In this document: piece by piece, positions 23,307 to 31,577 of the stretch
Layout: each line of letters begins with the position of its first letter
Position numbering within the stretch: the stretch's first letter is position 1
Origin: Paludisphaera mucosa
GTDB taxonomy: Bacteria; Planctomycetota; Planctomycetia; Isosphaerales; Isosphaeraceae
DNA length: 64,000 nucleotides
Direction of reading: 5' to 3'
Assembly (NCBI RefSeq): GCF_029589435.1
Contig: NZ_JARRAG010000001.1
Coordinates: 1,788,808-1,852,807, forward strand
Notes under the pieces: generated by a model
Database searches by the model: none
What the model was told of the DNA's origin: nothing
Seen by the model: only the letters and a program-made list of their open reading frames with translations
Program-made: the position numbers and the translations under genes

Positions 23307-23347
23307 TGGCAAGCCGACCGACTTCGATGATGGATGGAGTGTGTCCG

Positions 23348-23686
23348 ATGCGACTGAAGACGATATTGTTGACGGCCTTCCTGACGAGCCTCTCCGCCGC
23401 GACCGCCCAGGCCCAGTACTGGGGCGCGCCCGGAGTCGTCACCGTGGCCCCTTCGCCCTATGCGGCGACGGTCTACGGCAGCCCTTACGGCGTGGTCGCC
23501 CCCGTTTCGCCGGTGATCGTCCGGCGGACGCCCATGGTGATGGCCCCGGGCGTGACCGTCGTCCGACCCGGTTGGGGTTACGGCCCGGGATACGGGATGG
23601 GTTACGGCCCGGGCTACGGGATGGGTTACGGCCGGGGCTACGGCATGTACGGCCGCGGCTACGGGCGCGGCTGGCGGCGTTGGTGA
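23348..23686 (+). CDS. Exported Gly/Tyr-rich repeat protein
   Basis: A 112-aa protein starting at the ATG at 23348; an earlier ATG at 23306 lies inside the inverted repeat and gives a poor signal. The signal peptide is RLKTILLTAFLTSLSAATAQA. The mature part has a Tyr/Pro/Val-rich region, then three tandem copies of GYGPGYGM-like octapeptides and a GRGYGRGWRRW end. Such low-complexity Gly-Tyr tails occur in small envelope or structural proteins of many bacteria. No enzymatic motif is visible. Confidence 0.8.
   Translation: MRLKTILLTAFLTSLSAATAQAQYWGAPGVVTVAPSPYAATVYGSPYGVVAPVSPVIVRRTPMVMAPGVTVVRPGWGYGPGYGMGYGPGYGMGYGRGYGMYGRGYGRGWRRW
23576..23647 (+). repeat. Three tandem 24-bp repeats within the Gly/Tyr-rich gene
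   Basis: Units 23576-23599, 23600-23623 and 23624-23647 are near-identical 24-mers encoding GYG(P/R)GYGM. In-frame repeats of this kind can expand or contract by slippage. Confidence 0.9.
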
Positions 23687-23734
23687 CGTAGACGCTCCAC
23701 GGCGTCCCGATGGTTCCAGGGAAGCGCATCCTCC

Positions 23735-24997
23735 ATGGTCCGACCACTCCTCGCCGCGGCCGTCCTGATCCTTTCCTTCAGCTGGGCGTCGAACGCCGAC
23801 GCCCAGCAGGCCGTCCCGCTCGTGATCGACGACCCGGCGAAGGTCGGCGTCTCGGCCGAGCGGCTGCCGCGCGTCTCGGAAGTCGTCCGTCTGCGGATCG
23901 AGGCTCGCGAGATCGCCGGTGCGGTGACGCTCGTCTCCCGTCACGGCAAGGTCGTGCATTACGAGGCCCAGGGCGTCCTGGACGTCGACTCGAAGCGGCC
24001 CATGACGCCCGACGCCCTCTTCCACATGGCGTCCACGACCAAGCCCGTGACGGCGGCCGCGGTCGTCATGCTGATCGAGGAGGGCAAGGTCCGTCTGACC
24101 GACCCGGCCTCGAAGTTCATTCCCGAGTTCCAGAATCCCAAGGTGGCCGTCGAACGCGACGGCCGGATCGAACTGGTCCCCGCCCGGCGTGAGGTTCAGG
24201 TCCTGGACTTGCTCACGCACACCTCCGGCCTCCTCAGCGGCGGCCTCGGCCAGAAGCAGGCCCCGGGCGACGCGACGTCGCCGCACAGGGGCGACGCCCT
24301 GGGCGATTACGTCAAGCGGATCGCGACCATCCCGCTCGACTTCGAGCCCGGGACACGCTGGTCTTACAGCCCCTTCGGCGGCATCGACACGTTGGCCAGG
24401 ATCGTCGAGGTCGCCTCGGGCAAGTCGTTCGACGTCTTCCTGCGCGAGCGGCTGTTCGAGCCCCTGGGGATGCACGACACGTTCTTCCACACCCCGGCCG
24501 ACAAGGAGTCGCGGCTCGCCGCCTACCACTCCCGGAAGGGGGAAGAGTTGAAGAAGGGGGACTACTCGTTCTCGTTCGTCGAGCCCTACAACTCGGGCGC
24601 GGCCGGTCTGGTCTCGACGGCCGCCGACTTCCACCAATTCGGCCAGATGCTGGCCAACGGCGGCGAGCTGAACGGCAAGTGGCTCTTGAGCCCCCGCGGC
24701 GTGGCCATCCTGTCGTCGAACCACGTCGGCGAGAAGTTCCCGGGGAACCTGGGCCGGCCCGAGGGGATGGGCTTCGGCTTCGCCGTCGAGGTCGTCGTCG
24801 ACCCCATCAAAGCGGCAACATTCCGGTCAGTCGGCAGCTTCGGCTGGGACGGCGCGTGGGGGACGCAGATCTGGGTCGACCCTCGCGAGGGGATCGTCGC
24901 CGTCTTCATGGTCCAGGCTACGGGCGTCCGGGCGATCCAGAACGACTTCGGCACGGCCGTCATGCAGGCGATCAAGGATCTCGACAGTCCCCGCTGA
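23735..24997 (+). CDS. Exported serine hydrolase (class C beta-lactamase family)
   Basis: A 420-aa protein of the beta-lactamase/esterase EstB/penicillin-binding-protein superfamily. The signal peptide is PLLAAAVLILSFSWASNADA. The nucleophile motif S-T-T-K is at about 100-103 (HMASTTKPV). The second motif Y-S-P is near 211 (WSYSPFGG), where class C enzymes have Y-x-N; LLTHTSGL is also present. The third motif is probably SFGWDGAWGTQIW, replacing K-T-G with a variant seen in esterase-like members. An esterase or D-amino-acid peptidase role outside the cytoplasm is likelier than antibiotic resistance. It is convergent with the glycosylase gene. Confidence 0.92.
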   Translation: MVRPLLAAAVLILSFSWASNADAQQAVPLVIDDPAKVGVSAERLPRVSEVVRLRIEAREIAGAVTLVSRHGKVVHYEAQGVLDVDSKRPMTPDALFHMASTTKPVTAAAVVMLIEEGKVRLTDPASKFIPEFQNPKVAVERDGRIELVPARREVQVLDLLTHTSGLLSGGLGQKQAPGDATSPHRGDALGDYVKRIATIPLDFEPGTRWSYSPFGGIDTLARIVEVASGKSFDVFLRERLFEPLGMHDTFFHTPADKESRLAAYHSRKGEELKKGDYSFSFVEPYNSGAAGLVSTAADFHQFGQMLANGGELNGKWLLSPRGVAILSSNHVGEKFPGNLGRPEGMGFGFAVEVVVDPIKAATFRSVGSFGWDGAWGTQIWVDPREGIVAVFMVQATGVRAIQNDFGTAVMQAIKDLDSPR

Positions 24998-25009
24998 GCG
25001 GATCAGCGG
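24991..25009. terminator. Hairpin spanning two convergent stop codons
   Basis: CCGCTGA (24991-24997) and TCAGCGG (25003-25009) form a perfect 7-bp stem with a 5-nt loop. The stop of the serine hydrolase gene and the reverse-strand stop of the glycosylase gene are the inner ends of the two arms. Confidence 0.4.
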
Positions 25010-25626
25010 AGATCCAGGCTCCGCCAGAGATACCAGCTCGCGACCGAGCGGAAGGGCCGCCAGGCCTCGGCCAGGGCGTGGCAGTCTTGCGGCTTCGGCA
25101 ACTCGGCGAGGCCGTGCTTGTTGCGGAGCGCGGCGCGGACGCCGAGGTCGCCGATGGGCAGCACGTCGGGGCGGTTCAGGGCGAAGATCAGGAACATGTG
25201 GGCCGTCCAGACGCCCACGCCCTTGATCGTCGTCAAGGACTCGATGATCGCCTCGTCGTCCCAGCCCTCGTCGAACTGGTCGACGGGGGCCGACCCGTCG
25301 GCGACGGCCGCGGCCAGGTTGAGCACGTAGCGCGCCTTTTGACCCGACAGACCGCAGCCGCGGAGCGCGTCTTCGCCCAGCTCCAAAAGCCGGTGGGGAT
25401 CGTAGGGCCGTCCCGCGAGGTCGTGCAGCCGCTGGCTGATCGCGGCCGCCGCCTTGGTCGAGATCTGCTGCGAGACGATCGACCCGACGAGCGAACCCAA
25501 TCGGTCTTCCCGGGGCGCCAATTGGCAGGGCCCCACGCGCCGGATCACTTCTTTGAGGTGGGGATCGACGCGTTTGAGGTGGCGGAGGGCCTTCGCCCAG
25601 GGATCGACCGTTGCGGTAGGGCTCAT
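25003..25626 (-). CDS. DNA-3-methyladenine glycosylase (AlkA/HhH-GPD family)
   Basis: A 207-aa base-excision repair enzyme that removes alkylated purines. The helix-hairpin-helix is at about 133-149 (TIKGVGVWTAHMFLIFAL), followed by the catalytic Asp160 in VLPIGDLGVR. The N-terminal SLVGSIVSQQIS is typical of the superfamily. The lack of four C-terminal Cys excludes the EndoIII Fe-S type. The length matches short AlkA-like proteins (MAG2/DNA-3-methyladenine glycosylase 2) without the N-terminal AlkA domain. GGAG precedes the ATG. It follows the conserved unknown gene by 16 nt, so the two are probably co-transcribed. Confidence 0.93.
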   Translation of the reverse strand: MSPTATVDPWAKALRHLKRVDPHLKEVIRRVGPCQLAPREDRLGSLVGSIVSQQISTKAAAAISQRLHDLAGRPYDPHRLLELGEDALRGCGLSGQKARYVLNLAAAVADGSAPVDQFDEGWDDEAIIESLTTIKGVGVWTAHMFLIFALNRPDVLPIGDLGVRAALRNKHGLAELPKPQDCHALAEAWRPFRSVASWYLWRSLDLR

Positions 25627-25642
25627 CGGGTCGGCTCCGGGC

Positions 25643-26389
25643 TCAGCGCGAGGCGATGATCTGGGCCAGGGGGCGCACGACGCGGGGGAGGATCGAACGT
25701 TCGAGGATCTCCTCGCCCAGCTCGCGCTGGCGGCGGAAGGAGTCGAGGAACGTCAGCTCGGGGCCGTTGCCCCAGTACTGGCGGATCGTCAGATAAAGGC
25801 TGATCTGGTCGTCGGCGAAGTCGCCCGTGCGGACCTGATAGGTGCTCGTCCGCGTCTCGATCGAGAGCCGGGCCTGGAGCTGGCACGACTCGTCGAGGGC
25901 CACCGTCAGCGAGGGCTCGAAGTTGACGACCTTCTTCATCCGGGGCGTCTCGATGAGGCCCTCGAAAGCGCTGCCGACCCCCAGGGCCTCGGCGACGACC
26001 TCGTCGTGGTTGCCGTCGTAGGTGAAGTCGAACCCGAAGGTGACGTCGAGGGCCTCGCAATCGAGCAGGCTGATCGACAGGAGCGGGGGAGCAAGGTCCA
26101 GCAGAAGTTCATGCTGGCGATAGGCCTCGGCCGACGATTCGGGGTTGGTGCAGCCCGAGGCCAGCCGCCGGCCCTCGATGGCGACCGATCGGTAAGCGTC
26201 CTCGTCCTTATCGCTCTCCAGGACCAGGTCGCCGTTCTCGCGCGACTGGAAATTGCGGAGTTCGGGGAAACCCTTCCTCATCTGTTCGAAGAAATGCAGG
26301 ACCGTATCACGGTTGTTGGGCAGCTCCATCTCGGTATTCAGATTGACGTTTACGTAGTAATCGTCGGCGTCGCGGTTGTAGCGATTCAT
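25643..26389 (-). CDS. Conserved hypothetical protein
   Basis: A 248-aa protein I do not recognise. It is acidic, without signal peptide or membrane helix, so probably cytoplasmic. The N-terminal segment is Asn/Tyr-rich (RYNRDADDYYVNVNLNTEME). The middle is strand-rich (LLDLAPPLLSISLLDCEALDVTFGFDF). The C-terminus is helical (ERSILPRVVRPLAQIIASR). GAGG lies upstream of the ATG. Upstream on the same strand, after a 223-nt gap, is the J-like/zinc-ribbon/FnIII protein; downstream by 16 nt is the glycosylase. Its base composition resembles its neighbours. A functional tie to either neighbour is inference. Confidence 0.82.
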   Translation of the reverse strand: MNRYNRDADDYYVNVNLNTEMELPNNRDTVLHFFEQMRKGFPELRNFQSRENGDLVLESDKDEDAYRSVAIEGRRLASGCTNPESSAEAYRQHELLLDLAPPLLSISLLDCEALDVTFGFDFTYDGNHDEVVAEALGVGSAFEGLIETPRMKKVVNFEPSLTVALDESCQLQARLSIETRTSTYQVRTGDFADDQISLYLTIRQYWGNGPELTFLDSFRRQRELGEEILERSILPRVVRPLAQIIASR

Positions 26390-26612
26390 CCGTCGGGCCT
26401 CATCGTCTTGGTCGATTTACGCCGTCGTCGATCTCGCGGGGCGAAAAAGCCCTCGCCGCGCGGGAGACCGGCGGATCCGGTGTACGTGCATCTCCATACA
26501 TTCTACCAGAATGGGACCGGAGTGGGAACGAACTCGCCCACAGCGTAATCGACCAGTTTAGCTTAACGCTATTTTATCGAACGACTTACATTCCGTCTGT
26601 CCCACGAGGCGG

Positions 26613-29600
26613 TCAGACGCGGGCCCGGCCGGTTTCGGGGTGTCGGATGCGAATCGGAGGGGTGGCGTCGGGGTCGCGGGAGGGGTCGAGGAAGGCGCGG
26701 ACGCCCTCCTCGGTGAGCCGGGGGTCGGGGGCGATCGCGTGGCTGGCCCCGTCGCGGCCGGCGGGGATGCGGGCGATGACCTCGCCGTCCTCGACGGAGA
26801 CCGGGACGGCTCGCGAGTTGGCCACGACCACCATCGGCGGGGTCTCGGAGCCGGCGGGCTCGGTCCGGACGGCGAGCGTCCAGGGCCGGCCCGGGAACCA
26901 GGGGCGTTTCCACTGATAGGCGACGGTGATCTCGGGATGCGGTCCCGGGACGACCGTCTCGGCCGACGGTTCGCTCCCGGGGGAGTGCAGAAGGGCCCCG
27001 TCGGCCTCGTCCTGGGCGTAGACCCGGACGTGCCAGTGGGTCGACCGCAGGCCGCCGGACGGCTCGGCTTCGGGGGGCGTGGGGGCGTTCAGGATCCAGG
27101 AGCCCGCCCGATCGTACACATCGCGAGCCACGCTGAAGCGCAAGGCCGTCGGATCCTCGGGCCCGGCCGGTCGCTCGCCGCGGCGCGCCACGACGCGGGC
27201 CGAATGGGCGTCGCGCGGCCATGCCCATCGAAGCTGGATCCGGGCCACGTCGGGCGAGCCGGCGGTCGGGTCCAGGCGTACGGCGCGAAGATCCGTCGGG
27301 TCGGTGAGCCGGGCGAGCCAGACGCCCCGGCCGACGATCAGATGGCCGTTGAGTGCGGTCAGGGGGGTGTAGTATCGCGAGGTCGAGCCCAGGGGGTCGA
27401 AGTCCTCGGCGCTCCCCGGCCCCGTCGAATCGATCCAGTCGCCGGCGACCGCCTCGACCTCGGCCGGCGAGACCGAGGCCCCCGGCGGCTGGGGCAGGGG
27501 GGCCGACGTCCGCCGCAGCCGGACGATCCCCCGGCCGGGCTCCGCCCATTCGATGCGGACGCGGCCGGAGGGGTCGAGGATGGCCCGCGGCGGGCCGGCC
27601 GGTGCCCCGGGCGGGCTGGCGGCCACGGAGAGCGTCGCGCCCGAGGAGGGGAACCGGCGACCTTCGGGCGAGCGGTAGATGGCGAAGACGGCGTAGTGGT
27701 AGACCTGACCCTCGACGACGTCGCGATCGACGGCCGTGTCCGAGGCCGCCGCGATCCGGTCCCCGTGGCGCGGGTTCCGGGGGACGGCGATGCGGTTGCG
27801 GACGACCCGGACCTCTGCGACGCCCTTCGGCGCGTCCCAGTTCAGCACGATCTCGCCGTCTCGGACCTGGGATCGCAGGTTCCGCACGTCCGGGAGGAAG
27901 ACGATCGGCCCGGCGGCGACGGCGGCCAGCGACTCGGACTTGCCACGGCGGCTGAGCACGGCGTAGCTGACGGTCGAACCCGGCTCGACCCCCGGGTCCT
28001 CGAACTCGGCGGCCGAGACCTCGGCGATCCGCGTGCCGTCGCCGGGGTGCTCGGGCAGGCCTCCCGGCTTGCGCAGGATCACGAACGTCGGCGCGGCGAG
28101 GCCGTCGGGCTCGGGCGGGAGCCACGCCAGCCGGACCCCCTCGGCGGTCACGCGGGCGTCGAGGTTCGTGGGGGCGTCGGGCGGGCAGCGTTCCAGGCCG
28201 TCGAGCGCCGCGGGGAGGTCGGCGGCCAGCCCCAGGCTGCGGCCGTACAACCGACGGGCCTCGGGCGGGTCCACCCGTTCCAGCCGTCGCGCCCGGCCGG
28301 CGAGGATCTCGGCCTTCCGCAGCCGCTCGACGATCCGGCCCTGCGCGTCGGCGATCTCGGGCGAGCCCGCGGCGACGAGCTTGCGCCACGTCGCCAGGGC
28401 CTTGGCCGCCGTGGCGAGACGGCCGCCGGCCTCGGCCAGCTCGAAGGCCATCCGGACCTCGTCCAGCTCCTGCTCGCGCTCGGCGATCCGCGACATCCCG
28501 TTCCGCGCGCCGACGTGCTCGGGGGCGTACTTCTGGACTTCCTCCAGGTGCCGCCGCGCGCCGGCCAGGTCGTGGATCCGAAATGCGTGCAGGGCCGCCG
28601 CGAAATGGCGGACGAGCGCCTCGCGGAGGACCATGCGGAACCCGCAGGCGCACTTCGGGGCGTCGACCAGGTTCGAGCGCTTGCAGACGGGGCATTCCCA
28701 CTTGAGCGAGGCCCCGCAGTGCTTGCAGCGGACGGCGCCCACGCCCCGCGCGGTCGGGCTCAGCTCGGTCACGCCCGCGCAGTTGCGGCAGCGGAGCACC
28801 CGGTATCCGGGGCCGCCCGCCGCCCCGTTCTGCGGCGCCGCGGGGCGGGACGACGCCCCGCCGGGGTCGACGGCCACGCCGGCCTTGCGACAGGCGCGCT
28901 GGATCAGGCGGTGGGCCCGGTCGGGGGGGATCCCCCGCGCGCCGGCCTCGTCGATCAGGGCCACGTGCGTCCCGGAATCGATCCGGACGAGCCCGCGGAC
29001 GGCGAACGCGGAGGTCTGCTCGAAGCGGTCCTCGGCTTCGAGCACGAGCGTGCGGTCGTAGCGGGCGCGGTGCTTGGGCGATCCCAGGTGGGTCTGCGCG
29101 TGCGAGACGACTTCCAGCCAGGCGGTCTTCTCGGCCGTGACCTGGGCCTTCTTCATCCAGCGCTGGCGTTCCTCGTCGGCCCGCGAGGCGATCAGGGCGA
29201 GCGGGGCGTCGCGGAAGAGGCCCAGGGCGTCGTACAGGTCGCGGCGGTCGAGGTGGTCGAGCGCCATGCGGATCTGCCGCCGCGTCGAGGCGTCGAGCAC
29301 GTCCGGCGGCGTCTCATCCTCCGGCTCGACCTCGCCCGGCCCGCCTTGTTCGACCAGGAACGGGATCGGCCGCATGAGGCGGTCGAGCGAATCGCCGTCG
29401 ATCCCCAGGCGGGTCGCCTCGCCGCGCAAGAGTTCGCGGTCGGCGGCGTTGAGCCCCCCCTTGGCGGCGCGGAGGCGGACCAGGCGGTGCAGCTCGTCGA
29501 GCTTCTCCTCGCGGCGGGCGATGTCGGCCGCGGACAGCTCGGCGTCATAGGCGGCGCGGTTGACGGGGCCGCTCAGGAGCGCCGCGCGGAGCACCGGGAT

Positions 29601-29750
29601 CTCGTCGAGGAAGAGCTGGTTGGCGTGCCGCGTCTTGGGGTTGCGGGTCCCCATCGACCAGGCGGGCTGCTTCTTCTTGAGCGCGGCCTCGATCTCGGCG
29701 GGGGAGGCCCCCGGCTCGACGCCCAGTCGTTCGTAGTAATCCGCAATCAT
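26613..29750 (-). CDS. J-like / zinc-ribbon / FnIII-like multidomain protein
   Basis: A 1045-aa protein with no signal peptide or membrane helix. It starts with a J-domain-like segment at 4-70 (DYYERLGVEPGASPAEI) whose expected HPD is replaced (KKQPAWSM). A second J-like segment lies at about 170-232 (DLYDALGLFRDAP). Each is followed by a similar helical unit, near 95-130 and 255-295. Two zinc-ribbon-like cysteine pairs follow: CRNC and CKHC (321-345), then CPVC and C-A-C-G (353-370). A helical, TPR-like stretch spans about 375-520. From about 525 to the end there are four or more FnIII-like beta modules (for example VRLAWLPPEPDG, IVLNWDAPKGV, VRIEWAEPGRG, IQLRWAWPRD). The architecture suggests a cytoplasmic scaffold or co-chaperone-like protein. 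No Hsp70 gene is in the window. The gene is divergent from the RidA gene. Confidence 0.88.
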   Translation of the reverse strand: MIADYYERLGVEPGASPAEIEAALKKKQPAWSMGTRNPKTRHANQLFLDEIPVLRAALLSGPVNRAAYDAELSAADIARREEKLDELHRLVRLRAAKGGLNAADRELLRGEATRLGIDGDSLDRLMRPIPFLVEQGGPGEVEPEDETPPDVLDASTRRQIRMALDHLDRRDLYDALGLFRDAPLALIASRADEERQRWMKKAQVTAEKTAWLEVVSHAQTHLGSPKHRARYDRTLVLEAEDRFEQTSAFAVRGLVRIDSGTHVALIDEAGARGIPPDRAHRLIQRACRKAGVAVDPGGASSRPAAPQNGAAGGPGYRVLRCRNCAGVTELSPTARGVGAVRCKHCGASLKWECPVCKRSNLVDAPKCACGFRMVLREALVRHFAAALHAFRIHDLAGARRHLEEVQKYAPEHVGARNGMSRIAEREQELDEVRMAFELAEAGGRLATAAKALATWRKLVAAGSPEIADAQGRIVERLRKAEILAGRARRLERVDPPEARRLYGRSLGLAADLPAALDGLERCPPDAPTNLDARVTAEGVRLAWLPPEPDGLAAPTFVILRKPGGLPEHPGDGTRIAEVSAAEFEDPGVEPGSTVSYAVLSRRGKSESLAAVAAGPIVFLPDVRNLRSQVRDGEIVLNWDAPKGVAEVRVVRNRIAVPRNPRHGDRIAAASDTAVDRDVVEGQVYHYAVFAIYRSPEGRRFPSSGATLSVAASPPGAPAGPPRAILDPSGRVRIEWAEPGRGIVRLRRTSAPLPQPPGASVSPAEVEAVAGDWIDSTGPGSAEDFDPLGSTSRYYTPLTALNGHLIVGRGVWLARLTDPTDLRAVRLDPTAGSPDVARIQLRWAWPRDAHSARVVARRGERPAGPEDPTALRFSVARDVYDRAGSWILNAPTPPEAEPSGGLRSTHWHVRVYAQDEADGALLHSPGSEPSAETVVPGPHPEITVAYQWKRPWFPGRPWTLAVRTEPAGSETPPMVVVANSRAVPVSVEDGEVIARIPAGRDGASHAIAPDPRLTEEGVRAFLDPSRDPDATPPIRIRHPETGRARV

Positions 29751-29978
29751 GTCTGGATCGATCGTCCCGCCCGCGGCCGACGTCGGATCCTCCCTGCCCG
29801 CCTCGTCCCCTCCGACGCTCCATTCTGGGACGCGGAGGGCCGATCGTCCAGCCCCCCCGCGGTCGGGGGCCCGCGGCCTTGTCGCTCGGGCCGCCGGCCA
29901 CTACGCTGGCTCGGGCCGGATCGCCTGGCGGTCCGACGCAAAGCCCAGGGGAAATCGAACAGGGAGCGACGCAGACCC

Positions 29979-30416
29979 ATGACCTCCAAGGTGAAGATCA
30001 CGACGACGCAGCAGAACGGCCGGACGCACGCCTCCAGCGGATCCTCCTGGGAGGGCGTCATCGGCTACTCGCGGGCCGTCCGCGTGCGGGACCAGATCCA
30101 CGTCACCGGCACCGTCGGCGTCGAGGCCGACGGAAAGTATTCGCCCTCGCTCGCCGCCCAGACCCGGCGGGCTTTCGCGATCATCACGGCGGCCCTCGAA
30201 GCCCTGGGCGGCAAGCCGGCGGACGTCGTCCGGACCCGGATCTACGTCACCGACATCTCCAAGTGGAAGGAAGTCGGCCAGGTCCACGGCGAGCTGTTCG
30301 GCGAGATCCGCCCCGCGCTGACGATGGTGCAGGTCGCCGCCCTGATCGACGCCGACGCCCAGGTCGAGATCGAGGTCGAGGCCGTGGTCCAGGACGAGGA
30401 TCCCCGCCTGGCCTGA
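29979..30416 (+). CDS. RidA/YjgF family protein
   Basis: A 145-aa Rid-superfamily protein. I start it at the ATG at 29979 (AGGGAG upstream), where similarity begins; the very long frame upstream is a shadow of the opposite-strand gene. Family features: VRVRDQIHVTGTVG, QTRRAFAIITAALEALGG, VVRTRIYVTDI and RPALTMVQVAALIDADAQVEIEVEAV. In archetypal RidA the last motif has an Arg (Arg105 in E. coli) needed for imine/enamine deamination; here the aligned residue appears to be Leu. It may therefore belong to one of the Rid subfamilies without that activity. Confidence 0.9.
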   Translation: MTSKVKITTTQQNGRTHASSGSSWEGVIGYSRAVRVRDQIHVTGTVGVEADGKYSPSLAAQTRRAFAIITAALEALGGKPADVVRTRIYVTDISKWKEVGQVHGELFGEIRPALTMVQVAALIDADAQVEIEVEAVVQDEDPRLA

Positions 30417-30443
30417 CGCCGGACCCCGCGCCGGGGCGCCGCC

Positions 30444-30953
30444 TCAGCGCGGCCCGGCCAGCGGGCCGCGGTCGGCCTCGCGGAGCGATTCGGGGACCGG
30501 CAGCTTCGACAGGGCGTAGCAGTAGCCGGCGACGGACCGGATCTGGACGTCGTCCAGCAGCGGGCCCCAGGGGGCCATCCGGGTCCCCGTCACGCCGGCC
30601 CGGATGACGCGCAGGACGTCGTCTGGCTTGTCGCCGTGCTTCCACCTGCCGTCGGTCAGGTCGCCCACCTGCTCGCCGCCGAAGCTCGTCGACAGCGGCC
30701 CGTTCCCTTTGCCCGAGAGCCCGTGGCAGGGCACGCACCGCGACAAAAAGACCGACCGCCCCTCCATCAGGAACGGGTCGTTCAGGACCTCGGGCGGCGG
30801 CGGCTCGGCCGGCGGCGCGAAGCTGAAGTAACCGACCAGGCCCGAGAGGATCAGGAGTCCCAGGCCGACCAAAACCCACTTGCCCGCGGAAAAGTCGGCC
30901 GGGGCGGCATTCGAAGGGGCGACGTCAGGATTCGACAAGGTAGGGACCAGCAA
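30444..30953 (-). CDS. Membrane-anchored monoheme cytochrome c
   Basis: A 169-aa protein with an N-terminal transmembrane helix at about 25-45 (WVLVGLGLLILSGLVGYF) and a Pro-rich linker. One heme-binding C-V-P-C-H lies at about 73-77, with a likely distal Met126 in GTRMAPWG. The fold resembles the cytochrome c domains of CcoP or alternative complex III components, but no oxidase or quinol-oxidoreductase gene is nearby. The start is uncertain: the longest frame uses TTG at 30953 with a weak ribosome site. It is convergent with the RidA gene. Confidence 0.88.
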   Translation of the reverse strand: MLVPTLSNPDVAPSNAAPADFSAGKWVLVGLGLLILSGLVGYFSFAPPAEPPPPEVLNDPFLMEGRSVFLSRCVPCHGLSGKGNGPLSTSFGGEQVGDLTDGRWKHGDKPDDVLRVIRAGVTGTRMAPWGPLLDDVQIRSVAGYCYALSKLPVPESLREADRGPLAGPR

Positions 30954-31577
30954 CCGAGCCAGCGGGCGGGAACGACGCGATCGGCGTCACACATCGACGA
31001 GCGTCCACCCTACCCGCCGAGGCCGCCCGCCGACAAGGCTGGCCGCGAGGAGGCCGTCCGGCTCTGCAACGAAGCCGGCCGTTCCGCCGCGCCCGAATTT
31101 CTTCCGCAGCATCCTGGACCATCCTGGGTATAGGGGACGGTGCGTTTCGACCCAGGTCGCGGCGGCGGACGAGGGGCGGGGTTTTCGATCGCGAATCACC
31201 AGCGAAGCCAAAATCAATGCAGCTTAAAAGTCGAATCGAAAACACTTTGCGGCGAATCGACTGGTCGGCTTTCGCGACGGACGAACCCGATTCGAAGCCG
31301 TTCCCGATGCCGAATGACGGACGGCTTCCGCGTGGCCTTTCCCGGCTGGAATTCGATGGGTCGACTCGTTTCGCAAGGCTTCTCGAAACCCGTCCGCTCG
31401 CCGTCGACGGTGAAAAAAGACATACGGTTTTCACCATCGAAGCCAATTTCAAACCAGCGTAAACGCTTGATTCAGTCAGGACTTATGGGCGACCAGAGAC
31501 GCCATGCGTCCGGCGCACGAACCCAAATCGAAGCCGATCCCCGGCGGGCTCCCGACGAGTGGCCAGGTGGGCTCCGT
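30954..31577. other. Lower-GC intergenic region
   Basis: The stretch from about 31130 to 31480 is less GC-rich and has weaker third-position GC bias than the neighbouring genes. It holds short open frames on both strands, including the weak 31217-31462 candidate. It may hold a decayed gene or the promoter of the cytochrome gene. Confidence 0.4.
31217..31462 (+). CDS. Doubtful small ORF
   Basis: An 81-codon frame beginning ATG in a low-GC stretch. The translation has a basic N-terminus (QLKSRIENTLRRIDWSAF) and no recognised motif. Codon third positions are less GC-biased than in neighbours, and the reverse strand is also open. It may be a recent or decayed gene, or non-coding. Confidence 0.2.
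   Translation: MQLKSRIENTLRRIDWSAFATDEPDSKPFPMPNDGRLPRGLSRLEFDGSTRFARLLETRPLAVDGEKRHTVFTIEANFKPA

Noticed and set aside
23735-24997. Antibiotic-resistance beta-lactamase
   Set aside because: The Y-x-N and K-T-G motifs are altered (Y-S-P and an S-x-G-like variant), which fits esterase/peptidase-type serine hydrolases better.
26640-29978. Very long plus-strand open frame (over 1100 codons) upstream of and in frame with the RidA gene
   Set aside because: It is the antisense shadow of the 1045-aa minus-strand gene, produced by high third-position GC. Its translation has no motifs, and RidA similarity starts only at 29979.
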